From positions 1 to 41,454 of the forward strand of contig JANQEL010000287.1 in the NCBI GenBank assembly GCA_028278345.1: 41,454 nucleotides of DNA. Direction: 5' to 3'. Positions 33,857 to 41,454 of this stretch are shown here, in pieces. Position 1 is the first letter of the stretch; each line of letters begins with the position of its first letter. Below the pieces are notes generated by a model that had not been told where the DNA came from, made no database searches, and worked only from the letters and a program-made list of their open reading frames with translations. The position numbers and the translations under genes were made by a program. Source of the stretch: Myxococcota bacterium. Its GTDB lineage: Bacteria > Myxococcota_A > UBA9160 > UBA4427.

Positions 33857-35059
33857 ATGCGGGTTTCAAAACGACGATTGAGCACACGGCGGTTCGGCAA
33901 CAGAGCCGGCCTGGTCGTGTGCCTATTAGTAGCCATCGGGCTGGCGGGAACCGCCGAGGCAGGAAGCCTCGAGCGGGCCAAGCGCATGCACGACCGCCTG
34001 GTCGGCGTGCCGCCGTCCGACGCCGTTCTGGCGTCGATGGAGGCGGACATCGCCCTTGGGGATCCCGAGGCCGCCGCGGATACAGCTCTGCTGAACCCGC
34101 ATTTCTACAACACGGTTCTCAAGAATTGGATCACTCCGTGGACCAACGAGGACATGACGGTCTACGCGCCGCTCAACGACTACACGGCCACGGTGATCGG
34201 CATCATCCGCGACCGCCGCGACTTCCGTGAGGTGCTCAACGGCGACGTGATCTACGTCGGGCGCAACATCACCCCCGGGTATTCGTTCAGTAGCAACGAC
34301 CACTACGAGACGATGGAAGCCGACGGCGAGGATCTCTCCGACCCGAATGTGCTCGAAATGCGCACGCAGTCGGGGCTCGCGACCAACTGGTTGCGCTCGG
34401 ACGAAGCCGCGGGCGTCACCACCACGCGTCAGGCCGGCAAGGAGTTCTTCAAGGACGGCACGAACCGGGCGATGTTCCGCTTCACGGCCATCAACTATCT
34501 GTGCCGCGACATGGAGGGGTTGCAGGACAACACCCTTTCGAACGATCGCATCCGCCAGGACGTGACACGCAGCCCGGGCGGCGACTCGCAGATCTTCCTC
34601 AATACCTGCTCCGGTTGTCACACGGGCATGGACCCGTTCGCGGGCGCCTACGCCTACTTCAACTGGGTGGGTGACGAGGACACGGGCCGCGTCGAGTACA
34701 CGCGCGGCGACGTGCAGGACAAGTACCTGATCAACGCCAACGTCTTTCCCTTCGGTTATGCGACCACCGATGACCACTGGGAGAACTACTGGATCGAGGG
34801 CGCCAATTCGATCCTCGGTTGGCGCAGCACCAGCAACCAGGGTTTCGGTCCCCAGAGCATGGGCGATCAGATCGCCAACAGCGAAGCCTTCTCGCGCTGC
34901 CAGGTGGAGAAGGTCTTCGAGCAGGTGTGCTTCCGCCCCCCCTCCGATCTCGATGACCGCACGGAAGTCGAGACCATCCGCCAGGACTTCGAAACGGGCG
35001 GCTACGACCTGCTCGATGTCTTCGCGGACGTTGCGACCTATTGCACGGAGGACCTCTAG
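33857..35059 (+). CDS. Exported CxxCH (cytochrome c-like) protein, DUF1588/DUF1585-like
   Basis: A 400-residue protein. The N-terminus has a signal segment (NRAGLVVCLLVAIGLAGTAEA). The middle holds FRFTAINYLCRDMEGLQDN and RIRQDVTRSPGGDSQIFLNT, followed by CSGCHTGMDPFAGAYAYFNW: a C-x-x-C-H haem site in the context (CHxGMDP) seen in DUF1588/DUF1585-type proteins of planctomycete-like systems. The C-terminus is a small acidic region ending VATYCTEDL. It is probably a periplasmic or surface haem protein; electron transfer is inferred. It ends 2 nt before the lipoprotein gene at 35062, forming a unit. Confidence 0.8.
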   Translation: MRVSKRRLSTRRFGNRAGLVVCLLVAIGLAGTAEAGSLERAKRMHDRLVGVPPSDAVLASMEADIALGDPEAAADTALLNPHFYNTVLKNWITPWTNEDMTVYAPLNDYTATVIGIIRDRRDFREVLNGDVIYVGRNITPGYSFSSNDHYETMEADGEDLSDPNVLEMRTQSGLATNWLRSDEAAGVTTTRQAGKEFFKDGTNRAMFRFTAINYLCRDMEGLQDNTLSNDRIRQDVTRSPGGDSQIFLNTCSGCHTGMDPFAGAYAYFNWVGDEDTGRVEYTRGDVQDKYLINANVFPFGYATTDDHWENYWIEGANSILGWRSTSNQGFGPQSMGDQIANSEAFSRCQVEKVFEQVCFRPPSDLDDRTEVETIRQDFETGGYDLLDVFADVATYCTEDL

Positions 35060-35061
35060 TC

Positions 35062-37236
35062 ATGAAGTGCATCCAGAGAAATCAACTCGACCTCGCGAGT
35101 CGCATCGCCCTCGCGATCCTGGTCATGAGTCTGGCGGCGTGCGGTAACTACCAGGGGACCTCCGAGGAAGACGACGAGACGACCACGCTCGGGGGCATCG
35201 GGCTCAGCCAGTCCGCCCAGGCCGCCGCGTACGAAGCGACCGTCTACCCCCTGCTTCGTACGTACTGCGGCGATGGGTGTCACGACACCGGTGCGCTCTC
35301 GGCGCCCCTGCTGTTCGCGAACTCGAGCCTGACGACGGCATTCGCGGTCGTCAACTCGAGTGGCATCGCGAACCTCGACAACCCTCCGCAATCGCGCATC
35401 GTGCGCCGGCCGCTCGCAGAGAACCACAACAACTGTGGCAGCAACTGCGTCGCGATCGGCAACGAGATCCTGACCCAGGTCGAGGCCTGGGCGGCGATGA
35501 TCGAGGCCTCGAGTGGCGGTGAGACCTTCGCCGTGCCGGCGATCGCGAGCAGCGAGGTCGACTTCACCGACGGCACCGAGGTCGAGAACGACGAGCGCTA
35601 CGAGACCAACATGATCGCCTTCTGGGGCTTCAAGGAAGGCTCGGGCGACGTGGCCTTCGACACGAGTGGCGTCGCGCCGGCGATGGATCTCGACGTCGAC
35701 GACAGCGCCGAGTGGATGGGGGCCTACGGGCTCGTGCTCGACGACTCGCGCCTGCGCGCCGACATCGACGACAGCCGAAAGCTCTACAACCAGATCGCGG
35801 CTCCGGGCACGGGTACGGGCCAATACAGCTTCGAGATGTGGATCAACAACGGCAACACCACGCAAGAGAACGCCCGCATCGTGAGCTACACGCGCAGCGG
35901 CAGCGACCGCAACTTCAGTCTCCACCAGCAGGAGTACCAGTTCGCGGTGCGCAATCGCTCGTTGGCCGTGGGCAGCGAGGACGACGGGCGCGTGGAGCTG
36001 ATCACCTACGACGTCGACCAGGACGCGCAGGAGACCCTCCAGCACGTCGTGGTCACCTACGACCCCTTCTTCGGTCGCCGCATCTACGTCGATGGCGTGT
36101 TCACCGACGACGACGATCCCCTCGGCGGCGAGCGCCTGTGGAACTGGAACCCCGACGCGCAGTTCACGGTCGGCACCAACCGCTTCGGCGGCAACGAGTG
36201 GTTCGGCCAGATGCGCATGCTCGCGGTCTACAAGCAGGCGCTCACGATGGACCAGATCCGCCAGAACTTCATGGCGGGGGTCGGCAAGCGCGTGCTGCTC
36301 TCGTTCGATGTCTCGGAATGGACCGGCAGGGATACCGACCTGCAGTTCAACGTCACCGAGCTCGACTCGCACAGCTATCTCTTCTGTCAGCCGACGTTCG
36401 TGGGCAACGATCTCTCGGGCATCCGGGTGAAGAACATCCGCATCGTGGTGAACCCCGGAGCCAGCGTCGAGCCGCCCGCCCAGGGGCAGGGGTTCCAGGC
36501 CGTGGACCAGATCCTCTCGGGTGAGCAGGATCAGGTGTCGCGCGGGTGCTCGGTGATCGCGAAGGCCGACGGGCCCGACGACGACTCCTTCGAGGTCGAG
36601 TTCGAAGAGCTCGCCTTCTTCGAGGATCCGATCGACAGGACGCCCCTCGAGTACGCGGTGGACCCGAACGCGATTCCGTTCCCGCCGGAGGCCGGTTTCC
36701 GCGACTTCGCCCGCATCGATGCCACGATGCAGGAGATCACCGGGGTCGATCCGCGGGCCGCGCGCACCGTGGATCCGGGGACGACGGACACGATCCAGGA
36801 GACCTACGACGACCTCCAGCAGCAGCTGCCATCGAGCTTCGACATGCGGTCGATCGTTTCCTCGCACCAGGTGGGGCTGACCAAGCTGGCCTTCGAGTAC
36901 TGCGTCGAAACGATGGACGATCCAGTGTTGCGGCAGGCCATGCTGGGCACCGAGTTCGACGCGGGGAGCCCCTCGTTCTTCGAACAGGATGTCGCCACGG
37001 CCTTCAGCAACGCGACGCTCGCCGATCTGATGAGTGAACGCCTCGCCGATCACATGCTCGGCGTGCAACAGCTCATCGAACAACCCACGCAAGCCGATGT
37101 CATCAGCGAACTCGATTCGCTGCGCGACGACCTCGTGACCAATTGCCAGGCGCCGTGCGGAGCCGAGGAGACCCTCGGCGTCGCGAAGGGGATGTGCACC
37201 GCGATCCTCTCGAGCGCTCCGGTCATGGTCCACTAG
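35062..37236 (+). CDS. LamG-domain lipoprotein with a CxxxCH site
   Basis: From ATG 35062 the product has 724 residues. A lipobox (LAILVMSLAAC, Cys about 27) makes it a lipoprotein. Near the N-terminus, YPLLRTYCGDGCHDTGALSA gives C-x-x-x-C-H, an unusual haem-like site, followed by NNCGSNC. About 185-405 is a LamG/concanavalin-like domain (MIAFWGFKEGSGDVAFDTSG, FSFEMW-like strands, YVDGVF, FGQMRMLAVYKQAL). The C-terminal half is unassigned and contains ADLMSERLADHMLG. It is probably a surface-attached binding protein. It lies directly between the CxxCH and DUF1501-like genes in one unit. The longer frame from 35041 is rejected. Confidence 0.8.
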   Translation: MKCIQRNQLDLASRIALAILVMSLAACGNYQGTSEEDDETTTLGGIGLSQSAQAAAYEATVYPLLRTYCGDGCHDTGALSAPLLFANSSLTTAFAVVNSSGIANLDNPPQSRIVRRPLAENHNNCGSNCVAIGNEILTQVEAWAAMIEASSGGETFAVPAIASSEVDFTDGTEVENDERYETNMIAFWGFKEGSGDVAFDTSGVAPAMDLDVDDSAEWMGAYGLVLDDSRLRADIDDSRKLYNQIAAPGTGTGQYSFEMWINNGNTTQENARIVSYTRSGSDRNFSLHQQEYQFAVRNRSLAVGSEDDGRVELITYDVDQDAQETLQHVVVTYDPFFGRRIYVDGVFTDDDDPLGGERLWNWNPDAQFTVGTNRFGGNEWFGQMRMLAVYKQALTMDQIRQNFMAGVGKRVLLSFDVSEWTGRDTDLQFNVTELDSHSYLFCQPTFVGNDLSGIRVKNIRIVVNPGASVEPPAQGQGFQAVDQILSGEQDQVSRGCSVIAKADGPDDDSFEVEFEELAFFEDPIDRTPLEYAVDPNAIPFPPEAGFRDFARIDATMQEITGVDPRAARTVDPGTTDTIQETYDDLQQQLPSSFDMRSIVSSHQVGLTKLAFEYCVETMDDPVLRQAMLGTEFDAGSPSFFEQDVATAFSNATLADLMSERLADHMLGVQQLIEQPTQADVISELDSLRDDLVTNCQAPCGAEETLGVAKGMCTAILSSAPVMVH

Positions 37237-37253
37237 GAAGAGGGAGAAGCACG

Positions 37254-38798
37254 ATGTCGAAGGATGATGAAATGAAGAAGTCGATCGACGACGTCCTTGG
37301 CCCTCTGTATCTCGAGGGCCACAAGCGCCCGGTTTCGCGCCGGCAGTTCCTCTCGCGGGGGATGATCACGGGTGCGGCGGCCGTGACGGCGCCGAGCCTG
37401 CTCAGCCTGCTCGGCGGGCGGAACGCGATGGCCCAGTCGATGTGCACGCCGCCCGTGGGTGGCGCGGGGATGATCCCCTTCATCGGGGTCGACCTCGCCG
37501 GTGGCGCCAACATCGCGGGTTCGAACGTGATGGTGGGCGGGCCGCAGGGCCAGGAAGACGTGATCTCGCTTGCGGGCTACTCGAAGCTCGGTCTGCCGCC
37601 GGACATGACGCCCCAGGGCAGCGCGACGCCGGTCGTCGACAGTGAGTTCGGTCTGCTCTTCCACACCGACAGCGCAATGCTCGACGGCATCCGCTCGCGC
37701 ACCACGGCGGATACGCGCTCGCGGGTGAACGGCGCGATCTTCTGCGCCCGCTCGCTCAACGATACGCAGAACAACGAGATGAACCCCCTCTACGGCATCG
37801 CCCAGGTGGGGTCCGACGGTGGCCTGCTCACGCTGATCGGTTCGCGTAGCAGCGAGAGTGGCGGCAACTCGATGGCGCCGCAGTACATGGTCGATCCGGC
37901 CCTGCGTCCCACGCAGATCAGCCGATCGGCGGATGCCACCGGCCTCGTCGACGCCGGTCGCATGGCCGAGTTCCTCGGCGAATACGGCGCAGGTCGTGTG
38001 GTCGAGGCCGCCGAGGCGATCTCGGGGCTGAAGATCGATCGCCTCGATGCGATGGGCGAGCAGGCGATCGCGACGAACCTGCTGCGCAACGCCTATGCGG
38101 ACAGCTCCCAGCTCGTGCAGCTCTACAGCTCCCCGGATTCTCTCGATCCCGAACTCGACCCGATCATCGTGGGGCAGCCCGACAGCATCTTCACCGCGGC
38201 CGATCTCAACAACAATACGTTCGAGAAGACGGCGGCGGTGATGAAGCTGGTGGTGAACCAGCACGTCGGTGCCGGTGTGCTCGAGTTCGGTGGCTACGAC
38301 TACCACGACAGCACGCGCACCACGGGCGAAACCCGTGACCGCCGTGCCGGTGAGGTGATCGGTTCGATCCTCGAGTATGCGGCACGCAGCTGCAACGACG
38401 TCTGCATCTACGTCTTCAGCGACGGCTCCGTGGCCTCCGACGGCACGACCGACGGCTCGGGCAAGGGCGTGTGGCGCGGCGACAACTCGAGTACGGCCGC
38501 CTCGATCATGCTCGTCTACAGCAAGGACGACGTGGCGGGCCGCCCGACCATGGTGGTCGACCCGATGCAGCTCTCGGGCTTCCGCCAGCAGGTCGGTTTC
38601 TTCCGTCAGGACGGATCCGTCGACATCGATGCGAATCAGATCAGCAACCGACCGGCAGCGATGGCCGAGGCGGCGATCCTCAATTACCTGGCATTGCACG
38701 GTCTGGATTCAGAATTCGAGACCCGTCTGCCGAATTGGACCCTGACGAATACGGCGAGCGAGCGCGACGCGTTGATCGCCTTCGAACCCATCCGGTAG
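37254..38798 (+). CDS. Tat-exported DUF1501-like protein
   Basis: From ATG 37254 (GGAAGAGGGAGAAG upstream) the product has 514 residues. The N-terminus RPVSRRQFLSRGMITGAAAV is a twin-arginine signal (SRRQFL). The body resembles DUF1501-type proteins: FIGVDLAGGANIAGSNVMVG, VLEFGGYDYHDSTRTTGE, and CIYVFSDGSVASDGTTDGSG. DUF1501 proteins are Tat-exported partners of the DUF1585/DUF1588 proteins in planctomycete-type operons, as here. The fold is related to alkaline-phosphatase-like enzymes but I see no confirmed catalytic set. Tat export implies folding, perhaps with a metal, in the cytosol. Confidence 0.85.
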   Translation: MSKDDEMKKSIDDVLGPLYLEGHKRPVSRRQFLSRGMITGAAAVTAPSLLSLLGGRNAMAQSMCTPPVGGAGMIPFIGVDLAGGANIAGSNVMVGGPQGQEDVISLAGYSKLGLPPDMTPQGSATPVVDSEFGLLFHTDSAMLDGIRSRTTADTRSRVNGAIFCARSLNDTQNNEMNPLYGIAQVGSDGGLLTLIGSRSSESGGNSMAPQYMVDPALRPTQISRSADATGLVDAGRMAEFLGEYGAGRVVEAAEAISGLKIDRLDAMGEQAIATNLLRNAYADSSQLVQLYSSPDSLDPELDPIIVGQPDSIFTAADLNNNTFEKTAAVMKLVVNQHVGAGVLEFGGYDYHDSTRTTGETRDRRAGEVIGSILEYAARSCNDVCIYVFSDGSVASDGTTDGSGKGVWRGDNSSTAASIMLVYSKDDVAGRPTMVVDPMQLSGFRQQVGFFRQDGSVDIDANQISNRPAAMAEAAILNYLALHGLDSEFETRLPNWTLTNTASERDALIAFEPIR

Positions 38799-38803
38799 CC
38801 CCG

Positions 38804-38822
38804 GTCGTCGTCGCGAGACGAC
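38804..38822 (+). repeat. Small hairpin after the DUF1501-like gene
   Basis: GTCGTC (38804-38809) and GACGAC (38817-38822), loop 7 nt, begin 5 nt after the stop. The stem is short and no T-run follows, so termination is doubtful. Confidence 0.3.
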
Positions 38823-38890
38823 ATCCGCCCCGGTACGAACAGCGCGCGGGCGCGCATCGAAAGAGGCCGCCCGCGCCGGAGACATAGAAA

Positions 38891-39376
38891 ATGGAAGCGC
38901 AACGAGATGGCGGAGCGCCGGCCTGGCTCTTCTCCTTCGTGGATCTCGCCTTCCTGATGTTGATCGCCATGACGCAACTCGCCAGTGAGGTGGACGCGGC
39001 CGCGCCCGACCTCGGCGAGATCGTCGTGCCTCGCATTGGAGAAGAGGGTGCACCCGGTGAATTGGCCGCCGGAGCGAGCAAGATCTGGCAGCTGCGCATC
39101 TACCCCCCGGATCGCGATGCGCCGGCGGACATGGAACCGCTCGGTCCCTACGCGCTGATCCTCGGCGGCGCGGAAGGCGAGGCCGAGGTCGCGCGCATCG
39201 ATCTTCCGCAGCTCAAGGACGACATCGCTTCGCTCTTCGAGGATGGCGCGAAGAAACCGCTGCTCGCCCCCCACGAAGACTCGCGCAGTCAGGATCTCCT
39301 CGACGCCGTCGCGGCCCTCGAAGATCACTGGCCGACCCGCCGCCGCGCGCTCGTGGCCCGCATCTCGGAGCCCTGA
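38891..39376 (+). CDS. ExbD/MotB-like single-span protein
   Basis: A 161-residue protein with one N-terminal span, PAWLFSFVDLAFLMLIAMTQ (about 11-30), carrying an Asp within it, the pattern of ExbD/TolR and MotB (an ion-conducting Asp in the TM). The rest, about 130 residues, is a periplasmic domain (SKIWQLRIYPPDRDAPADME, then VARIDLPQLKDDIASLFEDG). Such proteins form proton-driven motors with a polytopic ExbB/MotA partner, which is not in the window. It is followed at once by a TonB-like gene, so a dedicated energy transducer for the exported cluster is likely. Sequence length and motif are short, so this is inference. Confidence 0.65.
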   Translation: MEAQRDGGAPAWLFSFVDLAFLMLIAMTQLASEVDAAAPDLGEIVVPRIGEEGAPGELAAGASKIWQLRIYPPDRDAPADMEPLGPYALILGGAEGEAEVARIDLPQLKDDIASLFEDGAKKPLLAPHEDSRSQDLLDAVAALEDHWPTRRRALVARISEP

Positions 39377-39377
39377 G

Positions 39378-40706
39378 TTGAGCGACTGGCGCATCCGCAA
39401 ACGCTACGGGCGGGGAGCAGGGCGGGTGGTGCTCGCGCCGACGCCTGCGCGTACGGTTGCCTTCGATGGCTCTCTCCTGGGGGCCACGCGTGAGTTCGGG
39501 CCCGAGCTGCTCGCGCACGCCAAGACCGCGATGGTCTTCGGCCTGGTCGTGATTTCGGCCGTGATGTTCACCGTGATGCGCGATCGCGCGGATCTCTCCA
39601 AGACGCAGATGCTCGTGTGGAACGATCCGAAGGTCGAGCCGGTGGTTCCCGAGCCCGAGCCGGAGAAGATCGCGAAGGTCGAGCCGCCGAAGCCGGTAGT
39701 GTCCAAGGCGAAGCCGAAGCCGCCCGAGCCCAAGGTCGCCAAGGTCAAGCCGAAGCCCCCACCGAAACCCAAGCGCAAGCCCAAGCCGCCGCCGATGCCG
39801 AAGCTCGAGCAGCCCAAGGCACAGCTCGCGAAGGCGAAGCCCGTCGCGCGTCCGAAGCCGAAACCGGCTGCCCGGCCGAAGCCGAAGATCGAGATGGCGG
39901 CGCTCAACCAACCGAAGGCGACCGAGGTCGCCCGGCAGTCGCGCCAGCGCGTCGAGGCGCAGAGCCGGGCCCACAAGGCGAAGCCGCTTCCGACGCCCGC
40001 GATGAGTTCCGTAGCACTCGCGCCCGAAACCGAGTCGCGTTCGGCGCGAACCCAACGCGTCGCCGCGCGAACGAACGACAGGAGCAAGCCCGCGCCCGTC
40101 CTCGCGATGGCGGCTTCGAATCCGTCGCTGCCCAGCGAAGAAGCGCCGCGAGCCACCCGCCGCTCGGCCACGCCCTTCGCGGCGGCTCGCACCAAGAGTC
40201 GCCCGAACGTCCAGGTGGCCGCCGCCACCGCGGCGATTCCAGTGACAACGGAATCGACATCGGTTGCGAGAAGCGCGCGTGTGAACGCGCCCGTGCAGGC
40301 GACGACGCGCGGCCGGCGAAGCGCAGACGATCTCGGCCTCGCCCCCGCCGCATTGGCGCCTGCTGCGCCTGAGCGCCAACCGACGGCCACCCCGACGCCT
40401 TCTCGTGTCGCACGCGCCGAGGCCCCGAGCGCTCCGTCGCGCGGCGGTGACGCCCGCGAGGGCATGCGCGGCGTGCCTCTCGGCTCGCTGGCCAGCTGCG
40501 TCAGCGACCGGCAAGAGGATCTCCTCAAGCAGCAGGTACTTGCAGCCGTAAGGAATCGAGAAGCCTGCGTAAGTTCGCACGGAACCTACCGCTTCGTCGA
40601 AACAAAGAACCTCAATGCGTTTTCGATGTGGATCGAACGCGCAGCCGGACGCCCGGCGTCCGATCGATGTGCCGAACTGACGCACGCGCTCGCGTGCCTG
40701 GAGTGA
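39378..40706 (+). CDS. TonB-like Pro/Lys-rich membrane protein
   Basis: From TTG 39378 (1 nt after the previous stop) the product has 442 residues. After a short N-terminal part comes one span (AMVFGLVVISAVMFTVM, about 51-67), then a long Pro/Lys-rich region (about 80-190, with repeated KPKPP-like units: KVAKVKPKPPPKPK), a low-complexity Ala/Arg/Ser linker, and a small C-terminal domain with four Cys (LASCV, REACVSSHG, SDRCAELTHALACLE). The layout (N-terminal span, periplasm-spanning Pro/Lys rod, C-terminal domain) is that of TonB. The C-terminal domain does not look like a standard TonB_C. It is probably coupled to the ExbD-like gene. Confidence 0.7.
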   Translation: MSDWRIRKRYGRGAGRVVLAPTPARTVAFDGSLLGATREFGPELLAHAKTAMVFGLVVISAVMFTVMRDRADLSKTQMLVWNDPKVEPVVPEPEPEKIAKVEPPKPVVSKAKPKPPEPKVAKVKPKPPPKPKRKPKPPPMPKLEQPKAQLAKAKPVARPKPKPAARPKPKIEMAALNQPKATEVARQSRQRVEAQSRAHKAKPLPTPAMSSVALAPETESRSARTQRVAARTNDRSKPAPVLAMAASNPSLPSEEAPRATRRSATPFAAARTKSRPNVQVAAATAAIPVTTESTSVARSARVNAPVQATTRGRRSADDLGLAPAALAPAAPERQPTATPTPSRVARAEAPSAPSRGGDAREGMRGVPLGSLASCVSDRQEDLLKQQVLAAVRNREACVSSHGTYRFVETKNLNAFSMWIERAAGRPASDRCAELTHALACLE

Positions 40707-40713
40707 ACCTCAT

Positions 40714-41454
40714 ATGAAGAGTCATGGGTTCCGCGCGAAGCTGCTTACGCTCTCCATGCTCATTTCGATTCTGGCCGCTGGCGGGGCGGCGAACGCGGCG
40801 GATCCGTCGCGCTGGATCGACTACCTCGACTTTGCCTACATCTACTCTTCGGCGGATGCGAACACCCTGGCCGAACGCTTCGATGGCTACGGCCAGGAGG
40901 CGGGGATGTCGCTCGAGGATTTCATCCTCGATCAGTACGAGATTCCGCGCGAGCAGACCCTCGACGAGGCCGAGATCCGACGCAAGGCGATCGCGTACTT
41001 CCTGCAGTACCTCGCCGACCGCAACCTCGAGAGCCTCGAGAAGGCCGTCGAGGCGATCGAGACCTTCAAGAGCCAGTCGGGCCGCCACGAGAACCTCTAC
41101 TGGTATCGCTACATCATGGCCCACCGTTCGATCGAGGCGGGCAACCCCGATAGCTTCACCCGCCACCTGCTCGACATGTGGCTCGACGTGGTGGCGCCCC
41201 TCGAGAGTTCGTACGAGACCCTCTCGGCGCTGTCGCTCTCGCAGTCCCCGAACTCGGGCTTCGTCTCGGCGCTGCCCTACGTCTACGAGAACATCGCGCG
41301 GCTGATCGTGATCCGAAGCCAGGAGCGCGGGCTCACCAAGGATCTCGACCCGCTGGCCGCCCTGGTTCGCCTGCTGCACGACGGGCGCGTGGGTGGCCAC
41401 CCCGATGTCATTCCGCTCGAGGCTTCCTCGAAGGGCTACCTCGATCGCATCGTC
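40714..41454 (+). CDS. Exported helical protein, 3' end cut off
   Basis: The frame starts at ATG 40714, 7 nt after the TonB-like stop, and is open for 247 codons to the window edge. A signal peptide (LLTLSMLISILAAGGAANAA) is followed by helical sequence: DYLDFAYIYSSADANTLAER, ILDQYEIPREQTLDEAEIRR, AIAYFLQYLADRNLESLEKA, GRHENLYWYRYIMAHRSIEA. The regular helices suggest a TPR-like repeat protein in the periplasm, but no family is recognised. It probably belongs to the exported cluster with the TonB-like protein. Confidence 0.7.
   Translation, partial: MKSHGFRAKLLTLSMLISILAAGGAANAADPSRWIDYLDFAYIYSSADANTLAERFDGYGQEAGMSLEDFILDQYEIPREQTLDEAEIRRKAIAYFLQYLADRNLESLEKAVEAIETFKSQSGRHENLYWYRYIMAHRSIEAGNPDSFTRHLLDMWLDVVAPLESSYETLSALSLSQSPNSGFVSALPYVYENIARLIVIRSQERGLTKDLDPLAALVRLLHDGRVGGHPDVIPLEASSKGYLDRIV

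Overview
This window is GC-rich, densely coded bacterial chromosome. The gene style suggests an uncultured member of the Deltaproteobacteria sensu lato, such as Myxococcota or a relative: many crotonase, SDR and MFS genes, a kinase-AAA-TPR fusion, a DUF3570/DUF4266/ApbE cluster and Tat-exported DUF1501-like proteins. This placement is an inference from gene content only. No rRNA, tRNA, CRISPR array or intact insertion sequence was seen.

Layout. 1-4.8 kb: the 5' part of a PanE-like reductase; a secreted lipocalin-like protein; an AhpD-related gene whose reading frame continues through an in-frame UGA inside a C-x-x-U-x-x-x-H motif, so it is a probable selenoprotein with a SECIS-like hairpin; a crotonase; and an Amt ammonium transporter. 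4.8-16.3 kb: a region that looks less GC-rich and is partly decayed, probably an acquired island. It carries a minus-strand unit (degenerate sigma54-activator-like regulator, Ser/Thr kinase-AAA-TPR protein, small unknown protein), flanked by two broken M28 peptidase remnants, a nonsense-interrupted ORF, a LuxR-type regulator, three copies of a TGTCAA-N6-TGGAC motif and a long hairpin. 16.3-19.0 kb: an MFS transporter, and an SDR translationally coupled to a carboxymuconolactone decarboxylase-like protein. 19.1-20.5 kb: an ECF sigma factor, a small single-TM protein and a Spy/CnrX-like periplasmic protein, with overlapping genes, resembling CnrYXH envelope/metal sensing. 20.5-27.0 kb: a TetR regulator divergent from a membrane protein with a palindromic operator, then a metallo-beta-lactamase hydrolase, a crotonase, a methyltransferase and a GAF-PAS-PAS histidine kinase. 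27.2-28.0 kb: an outer-membrane protein.

28.0-33.5 kb, minus strand: an envelope redox operon in the order DsbD/ScsB-like, TlpA-like, DUF4266, DUF3570, ApbE. It joins thiol electron transfer to a flavin transferase, and the DUF3570 protein carries two SGA(T/S) motifs like covalent-FMN sites. 33.9-41.5 kb, plus strand: a cluster of exported proteins (CxxCH protein, LamG lipoprotein with CxxxCH, Tat-exported DUF1501-like protein, ExbD/MotB-like TM protein, TonB-like Pro/Lys-rich protein and a helical exported protein cut by the window end). It may be an envelope system powered by a TonB/ExbD-type motor.

The strongest candidates for something new are the C-x-x-U AhpD-like selenoprotein, the DUF3570/ApbE flavinylation operon, and the exported haem/LamG/Tat cluster with its TonB-like partner.
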